Shown piece after piece: positions 15,956 to 24,775 of a DNA stretch of 64,000 nt. The notes under the pieces are model-generated. The model did not search any database. It was not told the DNA's origin and saw only the letters and a list, made by a program, of their open reading frames with translations. Source of the stretch: Paractinoplanes durhamensis. Lineage in GTDB: Bacteria > Actinomycetota > Actinomycetes > Mycobacteriales > Micromonosporaceae. A program made the translations under genes and the position numbers. The stretch spans positions 1-64,000 of the forward strand of contig NZ_BOML01000053.1 of assembly GCF_016862175.1 (NCBI RefSeq), read 5' to 3'. Positions within the stretch are counted from its first letter, which is position 1; the number at the start of each line of letters is the position of its first letter.

Positions 15956-17282
15956 CGGCGGGCTCCGGCGGCGAGACGACCCGGACCTGCTCGACCCGGT
16001 GCCGGTCGACCTCCATCACGGTGAACTCCCAGCCGTTGTCCAGCAGCGATTCGCCGACCACCGGGATGTGGCCGAGCCGGGCGAGCAGAAAACCGGCAAG
16101 CGTCTCGTACGGCCCCTCGGGCAGCGCGAACCCGGTCTGCTCCATCAGCTCGTCCTCGCGCAGCAGCCCGTCGACCAGGAAGGTCCGGCCCCCGCCCGGC
16201 GCCGTCAGGTCCTGCATGGCGGCCTCGGCGACCTCGGTGTCGTACTCGTCGGTGATCTCGCCGACCAGTTCCTCGATCAGGTCCTCGACGGTCACCACGC
16301 CGTCGGTGCCGCCGTACTCGTCGACCACGATCGCGAGGTCGGCGTCGGCGGCGCGCAGGGCGGACAGCACCTTGTCGAGGCTCAGGCTCTCCGGCACGTA
16401 CACCGGCTCCTTGGAAATCGTCGCGACCGGGGTCGCGGCACGCCGCTCGAGTGGCACCCCGAGTGCGTCCGGCACCCCGGCCACCCCGGTGACCACGTCG
16501 ATGGTGTTCTCGTAGACCGGGAAGCGGGTGTGCCCGGACTCCCGCGCCACCGCGATGAGGTCGGCCACGCTCGCGGTGGTCTTGAGCCCGACCACGTCGA
16601 CCCGGGGGGTCATCGCCTTGGCGGCGCGTTTCTCGCCGAAGCGGATCGTGCGGCGCATCAGGGTGGCCGTCTCGGTCGGCAGCGCCCCGGCCCGGGCACT
16701 GATCGCGGCGAGCAGCCCCAGTTCCTCGGGCGAGCGGGCGCTGGCCAGCTCCTCCTGCGGCTCGATGCCGATCCGGCGGACGAGCCAGTTGGCCGAGCCG
16801 TTCAGGCCGGCGATCAGCCAGCGGAAGACCTTGGAGAACGTGCGCAGCGGTGCGGCGGTGGCCAGCGCGACCCGCATCGGCCGGGCCAGCGCCGCGTTCT
16901 TCGGCACCAGCTCGCCGAAGAGCATCGAGAGCAGGGTCGCCACGATCAGGGCGAGCGCGTGCGTGATCCCCTCGGTGGCGTCGCCGGCGATCGGCTCGAC
17001 CAGCGGGTCGAAGAGCTTGGAGAGGGCCGGCTCGGCCAGATAGCCGGTGAGAATCGTGGCCAAGGTGATGCCGAGCTGGGTGCCGGACAGCTGGAACGAG
17101 AGCCCGTGCAGCACCTTCTGGACCGTCCGGGCCCGCCGGTCACCCTCGCGGGCACGCTTGTCGATCTCGGCCCGGTCGACCGTGACAAGCCCGAACTCGG
17201 CTGCCACGAAGAACGCGTTAGCCGCCGTGAGCAGCGCGAACGCCGCCAACGGGAGCACCGCGGTCAGGAGCACGCCGTCCAT
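15948..17282 (-). CDS. CNNM/CorC-type membrane protein with CBS pair and CorC_HlyC domain
   Basis: A 444-aa paralogue of the following gene. It has DUF21 transmembrane helices (residues ~1-190, FVAAEFGLVTVDRAEI), a CBS pair (~215-340, ending DEYGGTDGVVTVEDLIEELVGEI) and a C-terminal CorC_HlyC domain (~355-440). It is probably an ion-transport (Mg2+/Co2+) protein. The ATG at 17282 is used; a GTG four codons upstream (17294) has the better-spaced AAGGA and may be the true start. An upstream open frame lacks homology. It is the first gene of the two-gene operon. Confidence 0.8.
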   Translation of the reverse strand: MDGVLLTAVLPLAAFALLTAANAFFVAAEFGLVTVDRAEIDKRAREGDRRARTVQKVLHGLSFQLSGTQLGITLATILTGYLAEPALSKLFDPLVEPIAGDATEGITHALALIVATLLSMLFGELVPKNAALARPMRVALATAAPLRTFSKVFRWLIAGLNGSANWLVRRIGIEPQEELASARSPEELGLLAAISARAGALPTETATLMRRTIRFGEKRAAKAMTPRVDVVGLKTTASVADLIAVARESGHTRFPVYENTIDVVTGVAGVPDALGVPLERRAATPVATISKEPVYVPESLSLDKVLSALRAADADLAIVVDEYGGTDGVVTVEDLIEELVGEITDEYDTEVAEAAMQDLTAPGGGRTFLVDGLLREDELMEQTGFALPEGPYETLAGFLLARLGHIPVVGESLLDNGWEFTVMEVDRHRVEQVRVVSPPEPADD

Positions 17283-17407
17283 GATCGGTTTCACCTCGGT
17301 CCTTATTGTGCCGGACCGCTCATGCACATGCGTTAACACGGTCCCGCTCGACTCCCCGAATCGCCTGCGGTGGGCCCTCGGCGGCCCCGGGCGGCTACCG
17401 TCGTGGC

Positions 17408-18073
17408 ATGAGCCTTGCGGAAGAGTTCCTGCTTCTGGCGTACGACGAGAGCGGCGCACCGCTGACCGACGGCACGCACCTGGACAACGGGCTCGGTGGT
17501 GCTCTCCTGCTCGAGCTGGCGCTCGCCGGGCGGGTCGACGTCGAGGACAAGCGGGTCGTGGTGCTTTCCACCGCGCCGACCGGCGATCCGCTGACCGACC
17601 AGGCGCTGGCCGCGATCGAGGCGGAGAAACCCCGCAAAGCCGGGCACTGGATCTCGAAGCTCGCCAAGCAGGCCCGCCCCCGGGTGCTCGAGAAGCTGGT
17701 CACCGAGGGTGTGCTCACCGTGGAGAAGGACAAGGTGCTGTGGGTGTTCCCGCGCACCCTCTACCCGCCGGCCACCGGCGAGCTGCCGGCCGTCGAGGCC
17801 GCGGCCCGCGAGCGGATCCGCGCCGCCGTCCTCGGCACCGGCCCGGTCGAGCCGCGCACGGCCGCGCTCTGTGCCCTGGTCGCCGCGACCGAGCTCGACC
17901 GCAAGGTGCTCCGCGACCTGGACCGTAAGCGGGTGACCGCCCGGCTCAAGGAGATCGGCGAGGGCTCCTGGGCGGCCGAGGCGGTCCGCAAGACGATCGA
18001 GGAGATCCAGGCCGCCGTGATGGTCGCGATCATCGCCTCGACCACCGCGGCAACCGCCGGCTCGAGCGCCTAG
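17408..18073 (+). CDS. GPP34 (GOLPH3-like) family phosphoprotein
   Basis: A 221-aa protein of the GPP34 family: MSLAEEFLLLAYDESGAPL, NGLGGALLLELALAGRVDV, then a helical C-terminal half. In eukaryotes GOLPH3/Vps74 binds phosphatidylinositol-4-phosphate at the Golgi; actinomycetes carry many copies with no established role. Start at ATG 17408, where homology begins. It diverges from the CNNM operon and its last four bases overlap the end of the convergent Fe-S oxidoreductase gene. Confidence 0.85.
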   Translation: MSLAEEFLLLAYDESGAPLTDGTHLDNGLGGALLLELALAGRVDVEDKRVVVLSTAPTGDPLTDQALAAIEAEKPRKAGHWISKLAKQARPRVLEKLVTEGVLTVEKDKVLWVFPRTLYPPATGELPAVEAAARERIRAAVLGTGPVEPRTAALCALVAATELDRKVLRDLDRKRVTARLKEIGEGSWAAEAVRKTIEEIQAAVMVAIIASTTAATAGSSA

Positions 18074-20205
18074 ACCTCCTGCTTCAGCGAGCGGAGCAGC
18101 ACGGTGGCCACGTCGACGACCTCGACGTTCTCCTGCTCGCCCTTGGCGGTCACGCCATCGCCGACCATCGTGTAGCAGAACGGGCAGCCGACCGCGATCG
18201 TCTTGGCACCGGTGGAGAGGGCCTCCTCGGTGCGCTCGATGTTGATCCGCTTGCCGATCCGCTCCTCCATCCACATGCGGGCACCGCCGGCGCCGCAGCA
18301 GAAGGAGCGTTCCTGGTTGCGCGGCATCTCTTTGATGTCGCCCGCGATCGCTGTCGTCAGGACCTCGCGGGGTGCGTCGAACACCCGGTTGTGCCGGCCC
18401 AGGTAGCAGGGGTCGTGGTAGGTGACGCCCCCCTCGATCGGTTGCACCGGCGTCAGCTTGCCGGTGGCGACCAGGTGGGCGAGCAGCTGGGTGTGGTGCA
18501 CCACCTCGACCTTGAGGCCGAGCTGCTCGTACTCGTTGCCGAGCGTGTTGAAGCAGTGCGGGCAGGTCGCCACGATCTTCTTGACGTTCGCTTCCTGCAG
18601 CGTCTCGACGTTCTGCTGGGCGAGCATCTGGAAGACGAACTCGTTGCCGATCCGCCGGGCCGGGTCACCGGTGCAGGTCTCGCCCTCGCCGAGGATCGCG
18701 TAGTCGACGCCGGCTTCGTGCAGCAGCTTCGCCACCGCGCGGGTGGTCTTCTTGGCCCGGTCCTCGAACGCACCGGCGCAGCCGACCCAGAACAGGTACT
18801 CGAAGTCTTCCTTCTCGCCGACCCGCGGCACCTCGAAGTCCAGACCCTTGGTCCAGTCCTCCCGGGTGTTCTGCGGCGCGCCCCACGGGTTGCCCTTGTT
18901 CTCCAGGTTGCGGAGCATGACGCCGGCCTCGGACGGGAAGCTCGACTCGATCAGCACCTGATAGCGCCGCATGTCGACGATGTGGTCGATGTGCTCGATG
19001 TCGACCGGGCACTGCTCGACGCAGGCGCCGCAGGTGGTGCACGACCACAGCACGTCCGGGTCGATGACGCCCTGCTCCTCTTCGGTACCGATGAGCGGCC
19101 GGTTGCCCTCGGCGAGGGCGAGGACGTCCATGTGCGCGAGCTGCGCCTCGGTCGCCTTCTCCTCGCCGGTCAGGTCTTTACCGCCACCACCGAGAAGATA
19201 AGGAGCTTTTGCGTACGCGTGGTCGCGCAACGACAGCACCAGAAGCTTCGGCGACAGCGGCTTGGCCGTGTTCCACGCCGGGCACTGCGACTGGCAGCGG
19301 CCGCACTCGGTGCAGGTGGAGAAGTCGAGCAGGCCCTTCCAGGCGAACTGCTCGACCTGGGCGACCCCGAACTGGTCCTTCTCCGGGTCGGCCTCCTCGA
19401 AGTCGAGCGGCTTGCCCCCACTCATCATCGGCTTGAGCGCGCCCAGGCCGGAACCGGCCGGCTTCTCCGGGCTGCGCTTGAAGAAGATGTTGAAGAACGC
19501 CAGGAAGCGGTGCCAGGCCACGCCCATCGTCGGGTTGAGGCCGATCGTGATCAGCCAGCCCATCGAGATGAACAGCTTGGTCAGCGCCACCCAGGTCGGC
19601 CCGTCGTGCGCGGCCGGGAGCAGCGCGCCGACGCCGTGGCTGAGCGGGGTGGCCCAACTCGGGTACTCGAACGTGTCATTCGCGACCTTGAAGCCGCGGA
19701 TCAGGAAGCCGCAGACCAGCACGCCGAGGATGACCGCCTCGACGACGTACGCCTGCCACATCGTCGAACCGGTGAACCGGCTGCGCTTGGCCCGGATCGC
19801 CTTCTGCCGCACGAAGATCAGGTAGAGGATGCCGGCCAGGCCGAGGATGCCGATCCACTCGGTGACGAACCCGTAGACCAGCCAGTGCCCGACGATCGGC
19901 AGCCCGCCCTCGGGGTCGACGACCTCGAAGTACGCCTCCACGACCAGCAGGAACAGGATCATGAAGGAGACCATCACCAGCCAGTGGGCGGCGCCGATCG
20001 CGCTCCACTTCAGCATCCGGGTGTGACCGAGCGTCTCGGTCAGCATCCGCTTGGTCCGGGTGCCCTTGTCGGTGAAGCGCTCCGGAGCCGGTTGGCCCTG
20101 CCGGATGACCGCGGTGATGGTCAAGACTGCTCGCGCCGCGAGCACCAAGGCCGTGATCGTGACGGCGCCCGCCAGGACGGTAGCGATGATCTGCGCTATC
20201 CCCAC
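18070..20205 (-). CDS. Membrane-bound Fe-S oxidoreductase, heterodisulfide-reductase (CCG) type
   Basis: A 711-aa protein with about six N-terminal transmembrane helices (residues ~1-230). These are followed by two ferredoxin-like motifs (CTECGRCQSQCP and CTTCGACVEQCPVD) and two cysteine-rich CCG domains (CPHCFNTLG with HDPCYLGR, and CCGAGGARMW). This is the architecture of mycobacterial Rv0338c and of GlpC/FadF-like proteins that pass electrons to quinone, perhaps from flavoproteins or fatty-acid oxidation. The GTG at 20205 is preferred over the ATG at 20229 because GGAGGG lies six bases before it. The gene is monocistronic. The electron donor is unknown. Confidence 0.85.
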   Translation of the reverse strand: MGIAQIIATVLAGAVTITALVLAARAVLTITAVIRQGQPAPERFTDKGTRTKRMLTETLGHTRMLKWSAIGAAHWLVMVSFMILFLLVVEAYFEVVDPEGGLPIVGHWLVYGFVTEWIGILGLAGILYLIFVRQKAIRAKRSRFTGSTMWQAYVVEAVILGVLVCGFLIRGFKVANDTFEYPSWATPLSHGVGALLPAAHDGPTWVALTKLFISMGWLITIGLNPTMGVAWHRFLAFFNIFFKRSPEKPAGSGLGALKPMMSGGKPLDFEEADPEKDQFGVAQVEQFAWKGLLDFSTCTECGRCQSQCPAWNTAKPLSPKLLVLSLRDHAYAKAPYLLGGGGKDLTGEEKATEAQLAHMDVLALAEGNRPLIGTEEEQGVIDPDVLWSCTTCGACVEQCPVDIEHIDHIVDMRRYQVLIESSFPSEAGVMLRNLENKGNPWGAPQNTREDWTKGLDFEVPRVGEKEDFEYLFWVGCAGAFEDRAKKTTRAVAKLLHEAGVDYAILGEGETCTGDPARRIGNEFVFQMLAQQNVETLQEANVKKIVATCPHCFNTLGNEYEQLGLKVEVVHHTQLLAHLVATGKLTPVQPIEGGVTYHDPCYLGRHNRVFDAPREVLTTAIAGDIKEMPRNQERSFCCGAGGARMWMEERIGKRINIERTEEALSTGAKTIAVGCPFCYTMVGDGVTAKGEQENVEVVDVATVLLRSLKQEV

Positions 20206-20432
20206 GTCGTGCCCTCCTCGAACGGCCATGCCCCTGCGCGGGTTCGCCGCACCGCCCGGAGGACGTCGCGTCGGCAGTCAGCATTGTCGGCCAATGTTAC
20301 CCACGAGTAATAGACGGCCGCACGCGGCTGGTCAAGTGGCGCCGGGTAACGCCACAGGGCGCACACCGGTAGCCGAAAAGCGCACCCCGCACTTTGCGCG
20401 GGATGCGCTCAATTCGGACGAAGATCACACTA

Positions 20433-20447
20433 CCCGCGCGAAGCGGG
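20433..20447. terminator. Short hairpin downstream of crgA
   Basis: CCCGC-GCGAA-GCGGG is a 5-bp GC stem ten bases beyond the crgA stop (minus strand). It has no U-tract and is a weak candidate terminator. Confidence 0.35.
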
Positions 20448-20456
20448 CACCGAGGG

Positions 20457-20723
20457 CTAACGCCAGCGGGACAGGATGCCCAGCGACGCGACCATGCATC
20501 CGAAGCCGACCGCGAGGTTCCAGTACGACCACGACTCCACCGGCCACTTCTGCGAGGACAGGTAGTAGACGACCAGCCACGCGATGCCGATCACGATCAA
20601 CGCGACCGCCGTCATCGGCAGCCAGACCGGGCTCGGCTTCTTGGAAGCCGCTGCAGCCGCCGCTGGACGAATGTCCGTCGGCGGGGTGTAGACCTTCTTC
20701 TTGCGAACCTGAGACTTCGGCAC
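20457..20723 (-). CDS. crgA: Cell division protein CrgA
   Basis: An 88-aa small membrane protein: a basic cytoplasmic N-terminus (PKSQVRKKKVYTPP), two transmembrane helices (residues ~35-57 and ~66-83) and a short C-terminus. This is the CrgA pattern. CrgA is known to associate with FtsZ, FtsI and FtsQ and to time septation in mycelial actinomycetes. The GTG at 20723 with GGAG seven bases upstream gives the conserved N-terminus. Its position next to the division/kinase region is the conserved actinobacterial order. Confidence 0.9.
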   Translation of the reverse strand: MPKSQVRKKKVYTPPTDIRPAAAAAASKKPSPVWLPMTAVALIVIGIAWLVVYYLSSQKWPVESWSYWNLAVGFGCMVASLGILSRWR

Positions 20724-20865
20724 GGTGCTCTCCTGAAGGGCAACAAGTGGTGAACAACCCACCGCTGAGCGGCTCGGGATGTGCCCGAATGCTGCCCGTG
20801 GCGAATACTGTTCGACAGCTAGCGTAGTCAAGGCGGCGCGCAGACAGGCAACCGCCAGGCAAGGA

Positions 20866-20885
20866 AAATGCCGGGCGAGGCATTT
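20866..20885. repeat. Inverted repeat between crgA and the DUF881 gene
   Basis: AAATGCC-GGGCGA-GGCATTT is a perfect 7-bp inverted repeat 39 bases upstream of the DUF881 start. It could be an operator or a leader hairpin; no regulator can be assigned. Confidence 0.4.
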
Positions 20886-20923
20886 CGGGAGGCTGTTGCC
20901 TTAAATTCCGAAGGGATGAGGAC

Positions 20924-21733
20924 GTGGAATACACGACCGGCGCGCCGTCGTGGCGACTCGTGCTGCGGCGGGCTGTGGGCGGCCTGCGACCTCGCCGGCG
21001 CACCCAGCGCACCCGCGGGTGGTCGGTCGTCGTCCCGCTGATCGCCCTCGCGGCCGGCCTGCTCTTCACCACCTCGGCGCGCACCGCCGACGGTACCCAG
21101 CTCCGCGACGACCGGCGTCCGCAGCTCGCCCAGGTGATCGCCGACAAGCGGGAACGCCTGCAAGACCGGGAGAAGGTCGCCGCCACCCTCCGCGCCGGGG
21201 TCGAGGCCGACTCGGCCCGGCTCGCCGAGACCGACCTGCCGGTCAAGGAGGCCCGGGAGCGGGCCGACGCACTGCGCGCCCAGGCCGGCTTCACCGCTCT
21301 CGCCGGGCCCGGCCTCACCGTCACCCTCAACGACTCACCCCGACGCGGTACGGATCTCGGCACGAACGCCCCCGACAATGACGACCTTGTCGTCCACCAG
21401 GGTGATGTTCAAGCGGTCGTGAACGCCATGTGGGCAGGTGGGGCCGAGGCAATGTCGATCATGGATGTCCGCGTCATCTCCACCAGCGCGGTACGCTGTG
21501 TCGGCAACACGCTGCTACTACACGGCCAGGTCTTCTCTCCACCATTCAAGATCACAGCGATCGGCGAACCCACAGCAATGCGTCGAGCGTTGGAATCCGC
21601 GGAGGGAGTCCAACAATTCCGGGACGCGGTGGCCGATTTCGGCCTCGGCTACACGGAAACCGTCGAGAGGAACGTGACTGTGCGGGCGTACGACGGGTCG
21701 AGTGACCTCCGATCCGCGCGGGTGGCCGAGTAA
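20924..21733 (+). CDS. DUF881 family membrane protein
   Basis: A 269-aa protein. It has a basic N-terminus, one transmembrane helix (residues ~34-52), an extracellular coiled coil (~65-125, QLAQVIADKRERLQDREKV) and then the DUF881 domain (GFTALAGPGLTVTLND through GHV-like YTETVERNVTVRAY). DUF881 proteins sit beside cell-division and sortase genes in actinobacteria and are thought to act at the envelope, but no activity is established. The gene starts with GTG and its stop abuts the sortase start, so it is the first gene of the DUF881-sortase-small protein-pabA run. Confidence 0.8.
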   Translation: MEYTTGAPSWRLVLRRAVGGLRPRRRTQRTRGWSVVVPLIALAAGLLFTTSARTADGTQLRDDRRPQLAQVIADKRERLQDREKVAATLRAGVEADSARLAETDLPVKEARERADALRAQAGFTALAGPGLTVTLNDSPRRGTDLGTNAPDNDDLVVHQGDVQAVVNAMWAGGAEAMSIMDVRVISTSAVRCVGNTLLLHGQVFSPPFKITAIGEPTAMRRALESAEGVQQFRDAVADFGLGYTETVERNVTVRAYDGSSDLRSARVAE

Positions 21734-23784
21734 TGGCTTCGGAGAACCACCCATCCCCTAACTCGGGACGCCACCGTGCCCCGGATGCCGACGCCCACAC
21801 GGCGTACATCCCGAGAATCACCGACGCATCCGCCGACGGCGTCCCGGGCGGTCCATTGACGCCCCCGGTCGGCCTCGGCAGCGCGCCCGTCCCACCCGCG
21901 CCCACCGCGCCGCCATCCGGCCCGCCGCCATCCGGCCCGCCGGCACCGCCGAACGTCGCACCGAAGCCCGCGCCACCGGCGATTGCTCAGCCGACGGCCG
22001 CGCCGGCCCAGCCGCCGGTTCCGCCGGCCCGGCCCGGTGTTCCCTCGGCGGCGGAGACCGCCGTGATCGGCACCGACTCGGCCGCCGAGCGTCGCATCGC
22101 GGCCGCCCGCGCCGATTTCACCCGGCCCGCCTCCCCAGCCTTCGAGGGCCCGACCGTCCCCGCCGGACAGTCCCGCCCGACCGCTCCGCCGATTTCCGCG
22201 GCCCAGCACCCGCTGGCGGCCCACCCGGCGTCCGAGACGGTCGTCGCGACCCCTGGCTCCCCCGCCCCGAGCCCGACCGGCGCAAAAGCGGGAGCAGCCG
22301 ATGACGTGCACGCCGCCGCGCTGGCGGCACGCCGCCGCACCCCGGAGCCGCCCCAGGCCGCGCCGGCCGGCGACAACGCGTTCGACTTCTTCGCCGCCGC
22401 GAGCGGCCCCGCGAGCGGCCCCGCAAACGCCGCCGCAAACGCCCCCGCGAGCCCGCCCGCCGAGCGATCCCAGCAGGCCGCCGCCTCCACGCCGGAGGTT
22501 GCCCGCCGCGAGGCCCCTCGCGCCCAGGCCAATACCGCCGCCGCACAGGCTCACGCCGCCGCCATGCAGGCCCATGCCACCGCGCAGGGTCACGGCGCCG
22601 CCGCCCAAGCCGGCCGGCCCAGCGCTTTCCCGGCCTCTTCCGCCGGAGCGGGCGCCTTCCCCGCCTCTCCCGCACCTGCTTCCGCCGGGAGCGGATTCCC
22701 CCGAAGCCCGGTGCCCGCCCGCCCTCAACCCGGCTTCGGCGGCCTTTCGCTGGATCCCAGCGAGACCACCGTCATCGGCGGGGACATGCCGACCGGCGTA
22801 CTCCCCGCAGTGAAACCCAGGGAAGCCCACCCGCTGTCGGCAGTGCGCGAACCCACCGCTCTCATGTCCGCGGTGCCCGGGCTCGCGGCGAAGGCCGCGA
22901 AGGCCGGCGCCGACCCCGCCGCCGCGGTCGGCGCGGCCCAGGCCCCACCGGTACGACCGGGCGGCCCGGCGCGAAACCCGGAACCGTTCGACGAGAGCGA
23001 GGACGTGAAGCCGAAACGCGGTGAGCGGGTGGTCAAGCTGCGGCCCGAGCAGACCGGCGAGGGATACAAGAGCGTGTATTCCGAGCTGACCCGGCCGACG
23101 GTGGGCTCCCGGATCCGGGCCGGCGTCCGGTTCTCCGGCGAGCTGATGATCACCTTCGGTCTGATCATCCTGCTGTTCGCGGGCTACGAGGTGTTCGGCA
23201 ATTCGGCCAAGGTGCAGGACGAGCAGGACACCCTGGCCAGCGAGCTCGACCAGCAGTGGAGCGACCCGACCGTGGCGCCGACCACCACGTCGGCCGCGAA
23301 GGCGCCGGCCGCGCCCGGGAACGGCCTGGTCGGCCGCCTCTACATCCCGAAGCTCGACAAGGAGTGGGTGGTCGTCAACGGTGTCCGCCCGCAGGACATC
23401 AAGTACGCGCCCGGCCACTACCCGGACACCGCGCTCCCCGGCCAGGTCGGCAACTTCTCGGTGGCCGGCCACCGGATCCGGAAGATCTTCTGGCGGCTCG
23501 ACGAGCTGAAGCCGGGTGACGTGATCGGCGTCGAGACCAAGGACTACTGGTACGTCTACAAGGTCTACGGCCACGAGGTCGTCAAGCCGAGCGCCGTCGA
23601 GGTCGTCGCCGCGGTCCCCGACAAGCCGGGCCTGAAGCCGACCAAGTCGCTGCTCACGCTGACCACGTGCAACCCGAAGTTCAACAACTACCAGCGGCTC
23701 ATCGTGCACGCCGAGCTGGCTTCGAAGGTGCCGCGCAACCAGTCCCTGGCCGACGCCGGCATGCCGGCCGAGATGAAGGCGTAG
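21733..23784 (+). CDS. Class E sortase with a long Pro/Ala-rich N-terminal region
   Basis: A 683-aa protein. Residues 1 to ~430 are low-complexity Pro/Ala/Gly sequence, then a transmembrane helix (~468-490) and a C-terminal sortase domain (~530-670). The catalytic residues are visible: H580 in SVAGHR, C646 in LTTCNP and R655 in NYQRLI. Class E sortases of high-GC Gram-positives recognise LAXTG-type signals and in Streptomyces attach long chaplins. The typical sortase is about 220-350 aa; the cytoplasmic low-complexity head doubles the size. The gene overlaps the DUF881 stop and is four bases from the next gene. Confidence 0.9.
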   Translation: MASENHPSPNSGRHRAPDADAHTAYIPRITDASADGVPGGPLTPPVGLGSAPVPPAPTAPPSGPPPSGPPAPPNVAPKPAPPAIAQPTAAPAQPPVPPARPGVPSAAETAVIGTDSAAERRIAAARADFTRPASPAFEGPTVPAGQSRPTAPPISAAQHPLAAHPASETVVATPGSPAPSPTGAKAGAADDVHAAALAARRRTPEPPQAAPAGDNAFDFFAAASGPASGPANAAANAPASPPAERSQQAAASTPEVARREAPRAQANTAAAQAHAAAMQAHATAQGHGAAAQAGRPSAFPASSAGAGAFPASPAPASAGSGFPRSPVPARPQPGFGGLSLDPSETTVIGGDMPTGVLPAVKPREAHPLSAVREPTALMSAVPGLAAKAAKAGADPAAAVGAAQAPPVRPGGPARNPEPFDESEDVKPKRGERVVKLRPEQTGEGYKSVYSELTRPTVGSRIRAGVRFSGELMITFGLIILLFAGYEVFGNSAKVQDEQDTLASELDQQWSDPTVAPTTTSAAKAPAAPGNGLVGRLYIPKLDKEWVVVNGVRPQDIKYAPGHYPDTALPGQVGNFSVAGHRIRKIFWRLDELKPGDVIGVETKDYWYVYKVYGHEVVKPSAVEVVAAVPDKPGLKPTKSLLTLTTCNPKFNNYQRLIVHAELASKVPRNQSLADAGMPAEMKA

Positions 23785-23788
23785 GGCG

Positions 23789-24106
23789 ATGTACGCCTGG
23801 ATCTGGCGCAAACTTCCGTTCGGCACCCCGGGCAAGCTGCTCGGGTCGCTCGGCCTGATCGCCGCGACCGGCGCCCTGCTCTGGTACGTCGTCTTCCCCT
23901 GGGCGACCCCGCTGTTGCCGTTCGACGACGTGCAGGTGGGCTCGGGCACCGAGCAGCAGGGCCCGGCCCAGGAAGACCCGAACGTCATCTCGTCGACAAG
24001 TGTCGACGGCCCCGACGAGATCCCCTACAGCACCGAATCCAACGCCCCGCACCCGTCGGGCAGTGCCTCCCCGTCCAAGTCGAAGACCGCTCTCCCAGGT
24101 GATTGA
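23789..24106 (+). CDS. Small single-pass membrane protein of the sortase operon
   Basis: A 105-aa protein with one transmembrane helix (residues ~17-38, LLGSLGLIAATGALLWYVVFPW) and a Ser/Pro/Asp-rich extracellular tail. Its position between sortase E and pabA is seen in related actinomycetes, but no function is known to me. The start lies four bases after the sortase stop. Confidence 0.7.
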   Translation: MYAWIWRKLPFGTPGKLLGSLGLIAATGALLWYVVFPWATPLLPFDDVQVGSGTEQQGPAQEDPNVISSTSVDGPDEIPYSTESNAPHPSGSASPSKSKTALPGD

Positions 24107-24107
24107 C

Positions 24108-24758
24108 GTGCGCATCCTCGTTATCGACAACTACGACTCATTCGTCTTCAACCTGGTGCAATACCTCGGCCAGCTCGGTGCCGAGTGCGAGGTGCGGCGC
24201 AACGACGAGATCTCGGTCGCCGACGTCGGCACCTTCGGCGCCGCCGGCATTCTGCTTTCACCGGGCCCGGGCACGCCGGAACGCGCCGGCATCATGATGG
24301 ACACCATTCGGGCGTACGCCGGGAAGGTCCCGATGTTCGGGGTTTGTCTCGGCCATCAGGCGTTCGGCGCGGCCTTCGGTGCCACCGTGACCCGCGCCCC
24401 GGAGCTGCTGCACGGCAAGACGTCCGAAGTGCACCACACCGGTGCGGGCGTGCTGGCCGGCCTGCCCGAGCCCTTCACCGCGACCCGCTACCACTCGCTG
24501 GCGGTCGTGCCGGAGACGCTGCCGGACGAGATCGAGGTGACCGGCCGCACCGAGTCCGGCATCGTGATGGCCATGCGCCACCGCACCCTGCCGATCGAGG
24601 GCGTGCAGTTCCACCCGGAGTCGGTGCTCACCGAGGGCGGCCACACCATGCTGGCGAACTGGCTGGCCTCCTGCGGCCTGCCGTCGGCGCTGGAGAAGGC
24701 CCCGCCGCTGGCCGCCGAGGTCGAGACCCGGCGGCGAGCGGCTTTCGCCTCAGCCTGA
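24108..24758 (+). CDS. pabA: Aminodeoxychorismate/anthranilate synthase glutaminase subunit
   Basis: A 216-aa class I glutamine amidotransferase. It opens ILVIDNYDSFVFNLVQYL, has the oxyanion loop LLSPGPGTPERAG, nucleophile Cys in FGVCLGHQAFG, and the His-Glu pair in GVQFHPES. It supplies ammonia to the chorismate-amination subunit for folate or tryptophan. In actinobacteria the copy next to pknB is often annotated trpG/pabA and probably serves p-aminobenzoate synthesis. The GTG at 24108 has AGGTG seven bases upstream and is one base past the previous stop. It is convergent with pknB across a hairpin. Confidence 0.9.
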   Translation: MRILVIDNYDSFVFNLVQYLGQLGAECEVRRNDEISVADVGTFGAAGILLSPGPGTPERAGIMMDTIRAYAGKVPMFGVCLGHQAFGAAFGATVTRAPELLHGKTSEVHHTGAGVLAGLPEPFTATRYHSLAVVPETLPDEIEVTGRTESGIVMAMRHRTLPIEGVQFHPESVLTEGGHTMLANWLASCGLPSALEKAPPLAAEVETRRRAAFASA

Positions 24759-24773
24759 CCCGTTGGGTCCGGC
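24753..24773. terminator. Bidirectional hairpin between pabA and pknB
   Basis: GCCTGACCC-GTT-GGGTCCGGC is an 8-bp stem with one mismatch. It overlaps the pabA stop and ends just before the pknB stop of the opposite strand. Confidence 0.6.
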
Positions 24774-24775
24774 TG

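Noticed and set aside
21649..23988. Long minus-strand frame opposite the sortase gene
   Set aside because: Low-complexity Arg/Gly sequence mirroring the Pro/Ala codons of the sortase head; no start context and no domain.
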